NCBI GenBank assembly: GCA_040752835.1
Contig: JBFMGG010000005.1
Coordinates: 62,001-126,000, forward strand
DNA from: Campylobacterota bacterium
GTDB lineage: Bacteria; Campylobacterota; Campylobacteria; Campylobacterales; Sulfurimonadaceae
Length of the DNA stretch: 64,000 bases
Reading direction: 5' to 3'
Under the pieces are notes generated by a model, which saw nothing but the letters and a program-made list of their open reading frames with translations, was not told the DNA's origin and made no database searches. Position numbers and translations under genes: made by a program. Shown here in pieces: positions 31,038 through 39,908 of the stretch; position 1 is the stretch's first letter; every line of letters begins with the position of its first letter.

Positions 31038-32840
31038 ATGTGCGGCGTATTCGGGATCATCGGCGACTATTCTCCCCATCAGGCGCGCGCGGCCCTGGCG
31101 CGGATTTCCCATCGCGGCCGCGATCACTGCGGCACCGTCGAAGAAGCGGGGGTGTTTTTCGCCCATCAGCGCCTCTCGATCACCGACCTGCACCCGCGTG
31201 CCCGCCAGCCGATGCGGCGCGGGAAGGTGCTGGTCAGTTTCAACGGCGAGATTTACAACCATGCGCGGCTGCGGGAAAAACTCGGGGGAGAGTGGGAAAC
31301 CCGCAGCGATACGGAGGTGCTGCTGCGCGCTTACGAGGCATGGGGGATCGGATGCCTTGAACATCTGGAGGGGATGTTCGCGTTTGCCCTCCTCGATGGG
31401 GAGAAACTCTATCTTGTCCGCGACCGTTTCGGCAAAAAACCCCTCTTTTACCATCGGGGGGAGCGGGGCTTTTTTTTCGCTTCGGAGATCAAGGCGCTGA
31501 AACCTTTTCTCCCCTCGGTGCGGCTTAATTCCGAGGCGCTTCACTCGTATCTCTCCTTTCTCGCCCCCGTCGCGCCGCATACGTTTTACGAGGGGATAGA
31601 GAAGCTCGGGGCGGGGGAATGGCTGTGTTATGAGCAGGGGGAGGTGACCCGCCGGCGCTATTACACCCTGCTTGATGCCCCTTCTTCGGCGCTGAGGTCG
31701 CTGGACGAAGCGGTTGATACGCTCGACGCGCACCTTCACCGTTCGGTTGCGATGCGCCTCCCGCGCGAAGTTCCCGCCGCCGCGCTCCTTTCGGGGGGGC
31801 TCGACAGCGCCATGATCTGCGCCGTGGCGGCGTCGCAGGGGACGAAACTCCCCGTGTTTACCCTCGGCTACGACGAATACGGTGCCTACGACGAACGCTC
31901 CAATGCCGCTCAAACCGCGCGGTATCTGGGGCTGGAACACACCGAGGTGGTAATGTCGCAAAACGATTTTGACACCCACCTCGACGACATGCTCGATCAT
32001 ATGGACGAACCGCTCAACGACCCCGCCGCTTTGCCTCTGTACCTGCTGATGCGGCGGATTTCTTCGGAAGGATACAAAGTGGTTCTCAGCGGGGAGGGGA
32101 GCGACGAACTGTTTTTGGGATACCGGCAGTATTTCGAATACCTCGACATCGAAAACGCCGCTTCGCTGCACCATAAAAACTGGCTCAAAAAATATTTTCA
32201 CGCCCACTTTTCGATGAACCGCGAGTGGGAGTGGTACAAACGGGTGTTCGACGATACGCTGCTTTTCCGCACGTCGGGGGAAAAGTTCACCGACCTGCAG
32301 CAGAACATGTTGCTGCGGCGCAATGTCCGCGACAACGAGTCGCTGCGCTTCCTCCGCCTTTACCGGGAGCTTTTCGAGGGGAGTGCCCACACCCATCCGG
32401 CGCAGTGGTACGGGTACGTCGATCTCCAAGTGTTCGTCGCCGAACATTTTCTTGCCAAACTCGACCGGGTGTCGATGGCCCATACGCTCGAAGCGCGCAC
32501 GCCGTTTCTCGATCACTGCCTGGCGGAGGCGGCGTTTTCCGTCGATCCGTCGGTGAAAATCGGGGAGGGGAAAACGAAAGGGCTGCTCAAAGCGGCGGCC
32601 CGCCGCTATCTACCCGACGAAGTGATCGACCGGAAGAAAAAAGGATTTTCGAATCCCTACATGGAGTGGCTGATCGCCTCGGGGAGGATCGGCCTTATCG
32701 CCGAAGTGAACGACCAGACGGGGCTTTTCCGCCCCGAAGTGGTGGAAAAATACATCGATATGGCGCGCCGGGGACGCTTCAAGCAGCACGTCTGGGGGCT
32801 TTATGTCCTTTCGCACTGGCTGAAACGGGAGATGTTATAA
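31038..32840 (+). CDS. asnB: Asparagine synthase (glutamine-hydrolysing), second copy
   Basis: A 600-residue AsnB-type enzyme. Cys2 of MCGVFG is the glutaminase nucleophile, SHRGRDH and FNGEIYNH are intact, and the synthetase domain has the SGGLDSAM pyrophosphate loop and SGEGSDELFLGYRQY. It makes asparagine from aspartate, ATP and glutamine, or amidates a related carboxylate. It is distinct in sequence from the glycan-operon copy and has its own promoter, divergent from wbpA. Which copy is the housekeeping enzyme cannot be read. Its stop overlaps the convergent GAF gene by 6 bases within TTATAA. Confidence 0.88.
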   Translation: MCGVFGIIGDYSPHQARAALARISHRGRDHCGTVEEAGVFFAHQRLSITDLHPRARQPMRRGKVLVSFNGEIYNHARLREKLGGEWETRSDTEVLLRAYEAWGIGCLEHLEGMFAFALLDGEKLYLVRDRFGKKPLFYHRGERGFFFASEIKALKPFLPSVRLNSEALHSYLSFLAPVAPHTFYEGIEKLGAGEWLCYEQGEVTRRRYYTLLDAPSSALRSLDEAVDTLDAHLHRSVAMRLPREVPAAALLSGGLDSAMICAVAASQGTKLPVFTLGYDEYGAYDERSNAAQTARYLGLEHTEVVMSQNDFDTHLDDMLDHMDEPLNDPAALPLYLLMRRISSEGYKVVLSGEGSDELFLGYRQYFEYLDIENAASLHHKNWLKKYFHAHFSMNREWEWYKRVFDDTLLFRTSGEKFTDLQQNMLLRRNVRDNESLRFLRLYRELFEGSAHTHPAQWYGYVDLQVFVAEHFLAKLDRVSMAHTLEARTPFLDHCLAEAAFSVDPSVKIGEGKTKGLLKAAARRYLPDEVIDRKKKGFSNPYMEWLIASGRIGLIAEVNDQTGLFRPEVVEKYIDMARRGRFKQHVWGLYVLSHWLKREML

Positions 32841-33338
32841 CGTTTTCTTTTGCTCCATCAGCAAAGCGAGTTCGAGGGTTCCGCTGATGTAATTGGCGAA
32901 AAAAGTCATGATCCCCTCGTCGGTTTCGGCGAAATCGCCGCTGTATTTGTTCAAGAGCTGGATGACGCCGATCACTTCCTGCATCGAACTGAAAATCGGG
33001 ACGGCGAGGATATTGCGGGTCACGAAGCCGCTTTTTTCATCGATTTTGACCAGAAAATTGGGATGTTCGTACGGATCGTTCACCCGCTGGGCCGCCTTGG
33101 CCCTCACCGTCTCTCCCACGATGCCCGCATCGATGCCGATGGCGATCCGCCCGATGCCGTCGGAGAGCTTCGTCCAGAGCATTTTCGCGTCGTAATCGAC
33201 GATGAAGATTGAACAGCGTTCCGCCCCCACGATCGCCTTGGCCTCTTCGGCGATGGTGGGGAGGGTATTCTCGATCTGCTCGAGCGAAGAGAGTTTTTTG
33301 CCGAAATCGGCGATCCGTTTGTACATTTCCAGGCTCAT
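32835..33338 (-). CDS. GAF domain protein (second of tandem pair)
   Basis: A 167-residue protein made up almost entirely of one GAF domain (about 15-155): AIVGAERCSIFIVDYDAKML, VNDPYEHPNF and LAVPIFSSMQEVIGVIQLLNK are typical GAF elements. There is no output domain, so it is a stand-alone sensor or a partner of a separate effector. The Cys next to Arg-Ser-Ile-Phe also occurs in its neighbour. The frame extends upstream through the first GAF gene; I start at ATG 33338, overlapping that gene's stop by 4 bases. Ligand unknown. Confidence 0.85.
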   Translation of the reverse strand: MSLEMYKRIADFGKKLSSLEQIENTLPTIAEEAKAIVGAERCSIFIVDYDAKMLWTKLSDGIGRIAIGIDAGIVGETVRAKAAQRVNDPYEHPNFLVKIDEKSGFVTRNILAVPIFSSMQEVIGVIQLLNKYSGDFAETDEGIMTFFANYISGTLELALLMEQKKTL

Positions 33339-33856
33339 TCGATCCCCTTTGCCAGCAGTGTCGCTTCGTCGTCGAACAAAATGGCCAGTTCGAGGTAACC
33401 GCTGATGTAATGGGCGAAAAAGATCATGAAACGGGCATCTTCGCGGTCGAATCCCCCCTCTTTGTTCAGGAGCTGGAACACCCCGATGATTTGGCGGTTC
33501 GAATCGAAAATCGGGATTGAAGCGATGTTTTTCGTCACGAAACCCGTTTTTTTGTCGATCAGGGGGAGAAACCGGGGATCCTCGTAAGGATCGTTGACGA
33601 GCAGAGGCTTGCCCTCTTTGACCGTATGGCCGACGATCCCGTCGTCTTTGTGAACCATGATCTTCCCCGTTCCGTCGGAGAGGGTGGTCCAGAGCATCTG
33701 GATTTTGGGATTGTAGACGAAAATCGAGCACCGTTCGGCACCGATGGCCTGCTTGGCGTATTCGGAGATCATCGGAAGCCCCTCTTGCAGGGAAGGGCGG
33801 TTGAGCAGCGCACGGCCGAATTCGGCAAGCGCGCTGTACGACGGTGCTGGGGTCAT
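33335..33856 (-). CDS. GAF domain protein (first of tandem pair)
   Basis: A 173-residue stand-alone GAF domain protein, clearly paralogous to the following gene: AIGAERCSIFVYNPKIQMLW, the VNDPYEDPRFLPLIDKKTGF region and IASIPIFDSNRQIIGVFQLL align directly with it. No kinase, cyclase or DNA-binding domain is attached. The pair looks like a recent tandem duplication with translational coupling, perhaps acting as a heterodimer. Ribosome site AAGGAGC precedes ATG 33856. Function unknown beyond small-molecule or redox sensing typical of GAF domains. Confidence 0.85.
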   Translation of the reverse strand: MTPAPSYSALAEFGRALLNRPSLQEGLPMISEYAKQAIGAERCSIFVYNPKIQMLWTTLSDGTGKIMVHKDDGIVGHTVKEGKPLLVNDPYEDPRFLPLIDKKTGFVTKNIASIPIFDSNRQIIGVFQLLNKEGGFDREDARFMIFFAHYISGYLELAILFDDEATLLAKGIE

Positions 33857-33971
33857 GCATGCTCCTTGGGTAAACGTTGGTAATCGTATCAGGACGAAGC
33901 TAAAAAAAAACTCAATGGGTAAGACAGAAAAACGGGAGAGACGAAAAATCAGGTTGGGAAAAGACGAATGT

Positions 33972-33999
33972 CGCCGAAGGAGCTTCGGCCCCTTCGGCG
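33972..33999. terminator. Hairpin between GAF genes and YdcH-like gene
   Basis: The arms CGCCGAAGG and CCTTCGGCG pair around a 10-base loop. It lies 13 bases beyond the stop of the minus-strand YdcH-like gene, so it probably ends that transcript. Only a short T-rich run follows. Confidence 0.45.
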
Positions 34000-34012
34000 T
34001 CGAAAGAATATC

Positions 34013-34249
34013 TTAGAGGTTGTGCGCTTTTTTGTACTCGACGATCATCGCGTACGCTTCGTCTTTGAGAAGCAGTTTCTCTTTTTTGAGTTTTTCGATT
34101 TCGAGATCACTCATCGGAACTTCGCCGTTTTCGGCTTTGGCGATCTGGTCGTCAAGTTCGTTGTGGCGGTCGAAAATTTTCAAAAAGTGGGCATTCGCCG
34201 CATCGTTTTGTTTCATATGGGTGATGATGTCGCGGTATTCGTGTAGCAT
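34013..34249 (-). CDS. YdcH family (DUF465) small protein
   Basis: A 78-residue, highly charged, helical protein matching the YdcH/DUF465 family: an N-terminal helix with HMKQNDAANAHFLKIFDRHN, then HNELDDQI, and a second helix with IEKLKKEKLLLKDEAYAMI. Such proteins form short helical hairpins of unknown function. It has no signal peptide. It lies between dcd and the GAF pair on the same strand, separated from the latter by a hairpin. Confidence 0.85.
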   Translation of the reverse strand: MLHEYRDIITHMKQNDAANAHFLKIFDRHNELDDQIAKAENGEVPMSDLEIEKLKKEKLLLKDEAYAMIVEYKKAHNL

Positions 34250-34291
34250 CGGGATTCCTTATCGGATGGATTTTCGAAATTTTACCACTTC

Positions 34292-34852
34292 TTATTTTAA
34301 AATACGCGGAAGGGTGATCCCCTCTTGCCCCTGATACTTTCCGCTTTTGTCTTTATAGCTCGTTTCGCACATTTCGTCACCCTGCAAAAACAGTACCTGG
34401 GCGATCCCCTCGTTGGCATAGATTTTGGCGGGAAGCGGGGTCGTGTTGGAGATCTCGATCGTGATGTGCCCTTCGAATTCGGGTTCGAAAGGGGTTACGT
34501 TGACGATGATGCCGCAGCGGGCGTAGGTCGATTTCCCCAGACAGATCGCCAGGACGTCGCGGGGGATTTTGAAATACTCCACCGTGCGGGCGAGGGCAAA
34601 CGAGTTGGGGGGGACGATACAGACGTCGCCGGTGAAATCGACGACGTTCGCATCGTCGAAATGTTTGGGGTCGACGACCGTCGAGTTGAGGTTGGTAAAG
34701 ATCTTGAACTCGTTGCTCACCCGGATGTCGTAACCGTACGAACTAAGCCCGTAACTGACGACGCCGACGCCGACCTGATCTTCGCAAAAAGGGGTGATCA
34801 TCTCCTCTTTGAGCGCTTTTTCCCGAATCCATCCGTCGCTTTTAAGACCCAT
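34292..34852 (-). CDS. dcd: dCTP deaminase
   Basis: A 186-residue enzyme that deaminates dCTP to dUTP for thymidylate synthesis. Family hallmarks include the SYGYDIRV segment near residue 38, the [10 protein letters not shown] motif with its Arg near residue 106, and the catalytic-type Glu in GHITIEISN. Length equals the usual bacterial enzyme. The frame has 14 extra upstream codons; ATG 34852 gives the normal [10 protein letters not shown]-terminus. A TATACT lies upstream on this strand. It diverges from accB. Confidence 0.93.
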   Translation of the reverse strand: MGLKSDGWIREKALKEEMITPFCEDQVGVGVVSYGLSSYGYDIRVSNEFKIFTNLNSTVVDPKHFDDANVVDFTGDVCIVPPNSFALARTVEYFKIPRDVLAICLGKSTYARCGIIVNVTPFEPEFEGHITIEISNTTPLPAKIYANEGIAQVLFLQGDEMCETSYKDKSGKYQGQEGITLPRILK

Positions 34853-34862
34853 GCTATATCCG

Positions 34863-34890
34863 TTGTTAAAATAATTTGTGGTAGTATAGC
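34863..34890. promoter_or_regulatory. Overlapping divergent promoters of dcd and accB
   Basis: On the plus strand TTGTTA (34863-34868) and TATAGC (34885-34890), 16 bases apart, precede accB. On the minus strand TATACT (34888-34883) precedes dcd. The two -10 boxes overlap, so the promoters may exclude each other. Confidence 0.4.
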
Positions 34891-34924
34891 ACATCTCTTA
34901 CCCTACTTTTAGGAGCTTTTTTCG

Positions 34925-35389
34925 ATGGATATGAAACAAATCAAAAGCCTTTTGCAAGAGTTTGACGCCAGTACTCTTTCAAAATTGAAAATCACTCAGG
35001 ACTCTTTTTCAATCGAACTGGAAAAAAACACGGGTGTCGTTGCGGCACCGGTTATGGCGGCCGCTCCCGCGGCGGTTGCGGCGGCTCCGGTTGCGGCGGT
35101 TGCCCCTTCGGCACCGGCTGAAGCGGCGGCTCCGGCGGCGGCCCATACGGGCGACATGATCGTTTCTCCGATGGTAGGGACATATTACGCGGCCCCTTCG
35201 CCCGATTCGGCTCCGTTTGTCAAAGTCGGCGACCGCATCAAAAAAGGGCAGGTCATCGCAATCCTCGAAGCGATGAAAATCATGAACGAGCTCGAAGCCG
35301 AATTCGATTGCAAAATCGTCAGCGTCCTCGTTTCCGACGGTCAGGCGGTTGAATACGATATGCCACTTTTCGCGGTCGAGAAACTCTAA
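34925..35389 (+). CDS. accB: Biotin carboxyl carrier protein of acetyl-CoA carboxylase
   Basis: A 154-residue carrier subunit. An N-terminal helix (1-34) is followed by an Ala/Pro/Val-rich flexible linker (about 38-75) and a biotinyl domain whose LEAMKIMNE motif holds the biotin lysine, Lys118. Working with AccC it carries carboxybiotin for malonyl-CoA formation at the start of fatty acid synthesis. AGGAG lies 10 bases ahead of ATG 34925. It is 2 bases from accC, giving the usual accBC operon. Confidence 0.95.
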   Translation: MDMKQIKSLLQEFDASTLSKLKITQDSFSIELEKNTGVVAAPVMAAAPAAVAAAPVAAVAPSAPAEAAAPAAAHTGDMIVSPMVGTYYAAPSPDSAPFVKVGDRIKKGQVIAILEAMKIMNELEAEFDCKIVSVLVSDGQAVEYDMPLFAVEKL

Positions 35390-35391
35390 TC

Positions 35392-36732
35392 ATGGCGGAA
35401 ATCAAACGTATTCTTGTGGCCAACCGGGGTGAAATCGCCCTGCGTGCCATCCGTACCATCAAAGAGATGGGTAAAGAAGCGGTCGCCGTCTATTCGACGG
35501 CCGATAAAGACGCCTCTTACCTGAAGCTTGCCGACGCGGCGATCTGCATCGGGGGGGCACCCAGCTCCCAGAGCTACCTGAACATCCCCTCCATCATCGC
35601 CGCCGCCGAAATCAGCGGATGCGACGCCGTTTTCCCCGGATACGGGTTTTTGAGCGAAAACCAGCACTTCGTCGAAATCTGTACCCATCACGGGATCAAA
35701 TTTATCGGACCGACCCCCGAAGTCATGGTGATGATGTCGGACAAATCGAAAGCCAAAGAGGTGATGATCGCCGCGGGCGTTCCGGTTGTTCCGGGGTCTG
35801 ACGGTGCGATCAAAGACATCGCCGAGGCCAAGGTGCGTGCCAAAGAGGTCGGTTACCCGGTCATCCTCAAAGCCGCCGCCGGCGGCGGCGGGCGCGGAAT
35901 GCGGGTCGTCGAAGACGAGAGCTATATCGAAAATGCGTTCCTTGCGGCCGAAGCCGAGGCGATCAGCGCCTTCGGAGACGGCACGATCTACATGGAGAAA
36001 TTCATCAAAAACCCCCGTCACATCGAGGTGCAGGTGATCGCCGACAGCCACGGCAACGTTCTGCACATCGGGGAACGCGACTGTTCGATGCAGCGCCGCC
36101 ACCAGAAGCTCATCGAGGAGTCCCCCGCGATCGCCCTGACTCCCGAAGTGCGTGCGGAGCTTCACGCCTCGGCGGTTCGCGCGACCAAGTACATCAAATA
36201 CGAAGGGGCGGGTACGTTCGAATACCTCCTCGATGCCGATAAAAACTTCTATTTCATGGAGATGAATACGCGCCTTCAGGTCGAGCACTGCGTCTCCGAG
36301 ATGGTCAGCGGCCTCGACCTGATCGAGATGATGATTCGTGTCGCCGAAGGGGAGGCACTCCCTCCGCAGGAGAGCGTCGTGCTCACCGGCCATTCGATCG
36401 AGTGCCGCATCACGGCGGAGGACCCCGTCAAATTCCTCCCCTGCCCCGGAAAGATCACGCAGTGGATTGCCCCGGGAGGACGCAACGTGCGGATCGACAC
36501 CCACGCGCATGCGGGATACATCGTTCCCCCGACGTATGATTCGATGATCGGAAAACTGATCGTTCACGGCAAAGACCGCAATGATGCGATCGAGCGGATG
36601 CACCGCGCGCTGAGCGAGTTTACCATTACCGGGATCAAAACGACAATCCCTTTCCATCTCAAAATGATGAAAAACCCCGATTTCGTATCGAACAACTTCG
36701 ATACCAAATACCTCGAGCGCTACAACGGCTAA
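35392..36732 (+). CDS. accC: Biotin carboxylase subunit of acetyl-CoA carboxylase
   Basis: A 446-residue ATP-grasp enzyme that carboxylates biotin on AccB. The N-terminal ILVANRGEIALRAIRT, the glycine-rich KAAAGGGGRGMRV ATP loop, ERDCSMQRRHQKLIEE and EMNTRLQVEH are all intact. Length matches AccC (about 445). It directly follows accB. The carboxyltransferase subunits accA and accD are not in this window. Confidence 0.96.
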   Translation: MAEIKRILVANRGEIALRAIRTIKEMGKEAVAVYSTADKDASYLKLADAAICIGGAPSSQSYLNIPSIIAAAEISGCDAVFPGYGFLSENQHFVEICTHHGIKFIGPTPEVMVMMSDKSKAKEVMIAAGVPVVPGSDGAIKDIAEAKVRAKEVGYPVILKAAAGGGGRGMRVVEDESYIENAFLAAEAEAISAFGDGTIYMEKFIKNPRHIEVQVIADSHGNVLHIGERDCSMQRRHQKLIEESPAIALTPEVRAELHASAVRATKYIKYEGAGTFEYLLDADKNFYFMEMNTRLQVEHCVSEMVSGLDLIEMMIRVAEGEALPPQESVVLTGHSIECRITAEDPVKFLPCPGKITQWIAPGGRNVRIDTHAHAGYIVPPTYDSMIGKLIVHGKDRNDAIERMHRALSEFTITGIKTTIPFHLKMMKNPDFVSNNFDTKYLERYNG

Positions 36733-36840
36733 CGCCGGCGCCCGCTTTTCCTCACCCCTTTTTTACTCTTTTTTACGTAAATTTTACAATTTTGCAGTAA
36801 CCTGATAGGATAGATTATGATTCTTGAATAAAGGGTGTCA

Positions 36841-38970
36841 ATGAAGAACTGGAGTATCTCCCAAAAGGTCCATATTCCGCTTGTGGCGTCGATTGCGATC
36901 GGGTTTGTGATCGTACTGCTCAATTACTGGGTATCGGTCGATCAGATCCGCGAAAACGTCTACGCGGCGCAGAGCAAAGAGATGACGACCGTGTATGAAG
37001 AAGCGATCGAAGCGAAGAAAAACGTCGGGATCACCAATGCGATCAGCATTTCCAAAAACAGTGCGGTCGTCGGCGGCCTGGCCTCGGAAAATCGCGAACA
37101 GACGTTGGCGAGCCTCAAATCGCTTTCCAAAGAGTTCAAGGAAAACACCAAGTTCGGCAACATCAAGATACACGTCCATGACCGTGACGTGCGCAGCTTC
37201 CTCCGGGCGTGGAAGCCTGACAAATACGGCGACGACCTTTCGGGATTCCGTAAAACGATCCTAGCCGTCAAGGAGACGCGCAAGCCTCTGGTCGCAATCG
37301 AGATCGGGGTTGCGGGACTCGAGCTTCGCGGGATCGCTCCGATCACGTCCAATGGCGAGTACATCGGCTCGGTGGAGTTCATGCAGGGGCTTAATTCGGT
37401 GGTCAAGGACCTGCGCCAGAACTTCGGAACCGAAGTGATCGTCGCGATCGACAACCGACATCTCGATACCGCCAACGAGCTTGAAAAAGCGCCTAAGGTG
37501 GGCAGTGCCCATACCCTGGCGGTGAAAGAAGACGTTGTCGACAAATCGTTTCTCGCCGAGCTTGGATCGGCTACGTTCGACCCTGCCTCAGGTCCTTTCG
37601 TGACCGAAGGCTATTACGTCACCCCGATCGCGATCAGCGATTTTTCGGGGGAGCGGATCGGGTATGCGTTTTCGGGCAAAAAACTCGAAACGGTCGAAGC
37701 GCTGGTCAATGAATCGGAAAATTCGCTTCTGCGGCAGGTCGTCATCATGGCGCTCGTCGACGTCGTGATCCTCTTTTTGCTCATCGCGATCATCCGTCGC
37801 GCCGTTACGGGACCGATCGAGCACCTCGATGAGATCGCGCAGGAACTTGCCAGCGGCGATGCGGACCTGAGCAAACGGCTGCGCGTCACCTCGCGCGACG
37901 AGATCGGCAAGGCGGCGGAGAGTTTCAACGTCTTTATCGAAAAAGTCGAGGCGATCGCGCGCGAAGCTCAACAGCAGGCGGCCGAAGCCTCCGAGGCGAA
38001 AGCCCGTACCGAAGAGCAGGTGCGCAAGATTCAGATGTCGCTCGCACTTGCGCACGGCATGATCGGCGGAACGATCGACAATGCCGGAAGTCTGCGCAAC
38101 AGCCTCGAGAGCAGCATTGAAGATCTCAACGACGTCAATGCCCTCAATGCCGAAACCGGGGTGGTCGTCGATCAGGTGAGTGCGCAGACCGATGCGATTA
38201 TGGCGAGTATGACCGACATTACCGAAATGATCAACGACTCGCGGGAGAATTCCGAACAGCTCAACCACAATGTCAGCGAAATCTCCAACGTCATCACCCT
38301 GATCAAGGATATCTCCGACCAGACGAACCTTCTGGCGCTTAATGCCGCGATCGAAGCGGCGCGTGCCGGCGAGCACGGCCGCGGATTCGCCGTCGTCGCC
38401 GACGAGGTGCGCAAACTGGCCGAGCGGACCCAGAAAGCGACCAGCGAGGTGGAAGCGAACATCAGCGTCCTCAAGCAAAATTCGGTCGGGATGCTCGAAA
38501 ACAGCGAACGGGTCGAGGAATATGCCGTCGATTCCGCCCGCAGACTCGACGAGTTCAAACAGGTGATGACCCGCCTGATCGAAAACGTCGAAAAAATCAA
38601 GCAGGACAACCAGACGATCAGTCACGAGATTTTCACCAATATGGCCAAAATCGATCATATGATCTTCAAGGCGCATGCTTACGAAGCGGGATTCGAAGGG
38701 AAATCTTCACACGCTTTCGGGGACCACCACGGATGCGCGCTCGGGCAGTGGTACGAACAGGGGGACGGGAAAACGGTCTTCGGCGGTACCGATGCGTACG
38801 GACGCATGAGCGGTCCGCACAAAAAAGTTCACGACGAAATCCGAAAAGCGATGGAACTGCTGGAAAAAGAGAGCGAGGGACGGGATGAAAAGATCATCGC
38901 CTGCTTCGAGGAAGCCGAAAAAGCAAGCCGCGAACTCTTCGCGATACTCAACGACATGGTGAAGGGGTAA
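36841..38970 (+). CDS. Methyl-accepting chemotaxis protein with C-terminal CZB domain
   Basis: A 709-residue chemoreceptor. A membrane helix (about 14-32) leads to a periplasmic sensor domain (about 35-295), a second helix follows (about 300-320), then HAMP (about 320-375) and the cytoplasmic signalling region with the hairpin tip [20 protein letters not shown]. The C-terminus is a CZB zinc-binding domain: His, then [10 protein letters not shown], then HKKVH, a zinc-dependent sensor of oxidants or protons in related receptors. The start may be GTG 36835 or ATG 36841; the second has better spacing to AAAGGG. It is a single gene, convergent with the SurA-like gene. Confidence 0.92.
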   Translation: MKNWSISQKVHIPLVASIAIGFVIVLLNYWVSVDQIRENVYAAQSKEMTTVYEEAIEAKKNVGITNAISISKNSAVVGGLASENREQTLASLKSLSKEFKENTKFGNIKIHVHDRDVRSFLRAWKPDKYGDDLSGFRKTILAVKETRKPLVAIEIGVAGLELRGIAPITSNGEYIGSVEFMQGLNSVVKDLRQNFGTEVIVAIDNRHLDTANELEKAPKVGSAHTLAVKEDVVDKSFLAELGSATFDPASGPFVTEGYYVTPIAISDFSGERIGYAFSGKKLETVEALVNESENSLLRQVVIMALVDVVILFLLIAIIRRAVTGPIEHLDEIAQELASGDADLSKRLRVTSRDEIGKAAESFNVFIEKVEAIAREAQQQAAEASEAKARTEEQVRKIQMSLALAHGMIGGTIDNAGSLRNSLESSIEDLNDVNALNAETGVVVDQVSAQTDAIMASMTDITEMINDSRENSEQLNHNVSEISNVITLIKDISDQTNLLALNAAIEAARAGEHGRGFAVVADEVRKLAERTQKATSEVEANISVLKQNSVGMLENSERVEEYAVDSARRLDEFKQVMTRLIENVEKIKQDNQTISHEIFTNMAKIDHMIFKAHAYEAGFEGKSSHAFGDHHGCALGQWYEQGDGKTVFGGTDAYGRMSGPHKKVHDEIRKAMELLEKESEGRDEKIIACFEEAEKASRELFAILNDMVKG

Positions 38971-38982
38971 ACCCCCTTCGCG

Positions 38983-39819
38983 TCATTCGGGAAGGCGGAG
39001 CACCTTGATGTCGGCGCTGAGGCGCAGCCGGGTGAAATAGTCGTTGAGGACCTGGTTCCGTTTTTCGGCCAGGATCGCGTTGGCGATTTCGGGGCGGACC
39101 GAATCGAGGTTTTCGGTCACGACGTTGATTTTGTCTTTCATGTAAAACGCCATAAAGCCGTTTTTGCCGTTGGGGAGGATCGGCCCGAAATGCCCTTCGG
39201 GGATTTTGTTGAGGATCTGGGCCAGCTGGGGGTGTATTGCCCCAAAAGCGATCGTTTCGTCTTTGCTGCGGACGTTGGGCACTTCGCGCATCGGATCGGC
39301 AATTTTGGCCTGCAGCGACTGCTGCGAATCGGCGACGTAGGTCGTCACTTCGAAACTTTCGGGGCGGGAAAACTCATCCAGGTGCAGCTGGTAGTATTCG
39401 GCCTCTTCCTCACTCGTGGGTTGACCCATTTTCGAAAAAGCGATGCTCTGATAGAGTTTTTGCCCTTTGAGCGTCTCTTCCACTTTCGTTTTGAGCTCTT
39501 TCTCACCGATTCCGCGCACCGTCTGCATCGCGTTTAGAAACTGCTCCACCGAAAGATTGTTCTGAGCCGCCATGCGGGCGATCTCTTCGCTGACTTCGGC
39601 CGGGGTGACCGTGATTTTTTTCTCCTGCGCTTCGAGCTGTTCAAGTTTTTTGCGGATCAGGGTGTCGGCACTTTGTTTGGCATTTGTGCCGCTTTGTTTC
39701 ATCTCCTGTTCGATCTCATAGAGGGTGATCGGGCTGTTTTTGACCAAAACGCTCACGCCCCCGACGGGAGCGCTCCATAAAAAGGTGGCCAACACTGCCG
39801 AAAGGGTAAGGGAACGCAT
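38983..39819 (-). CDS. SurA-like periplasmic chaperone/peptidyl-prolyl isomerase
   Basis: A 278-residue exported protein with a signal peptide ending near residue 21. The SurA N-terminal helical domain (about 25-150) contains NSPITLYEIEQEM and VEQFLNAMQ. A parvulin-like segment follows (about 155-245), with the FGAIHPQLAQILNKIPEGHFGP stretch broken into two recognisable parts typical of rotamase domains. PEB4-type proteins of Campylobacter share this layout and help outer-membrane proteins fold. It lies alone between two convergent or divergent genes. A general SurA/PEB4 assignment is safe; a specific client is not known. Confidence 0.85.
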   Translation of the reverse strand: MRSLTLSAVLATFLWSAPVGGVSVLVKNSPITLYEIEQEMKQSGTNAKQSADTLIRKKLEQLEAQEKKITVTPAEVSEEIARMAAQNNLSVEQFLNAMQTVRGIGEKELKTKVEETLKGQKLYQSIAFSKMGQPTSEEEAEYYQLHLDEFSRPESFEVTTYVADSQQSLQAKIADPMREVPNVRSKDETIAFGAIHPQLAQILNKIPEGHFGPILPNGKNGFMAFYMKDKINVVTENLDSVRPEIANAILAEKRNQVLNDYFTRLRLSADIKVLRLPE

Positions 39820-39908
39820 CGAATCTCCTGGGTCAAAGTTGTTCTATTTTACCCGCTTTTAACATAGCCTTAACTAAAATCTCGCCATTGTTTCAAAAAG
39901 GATTGTCG

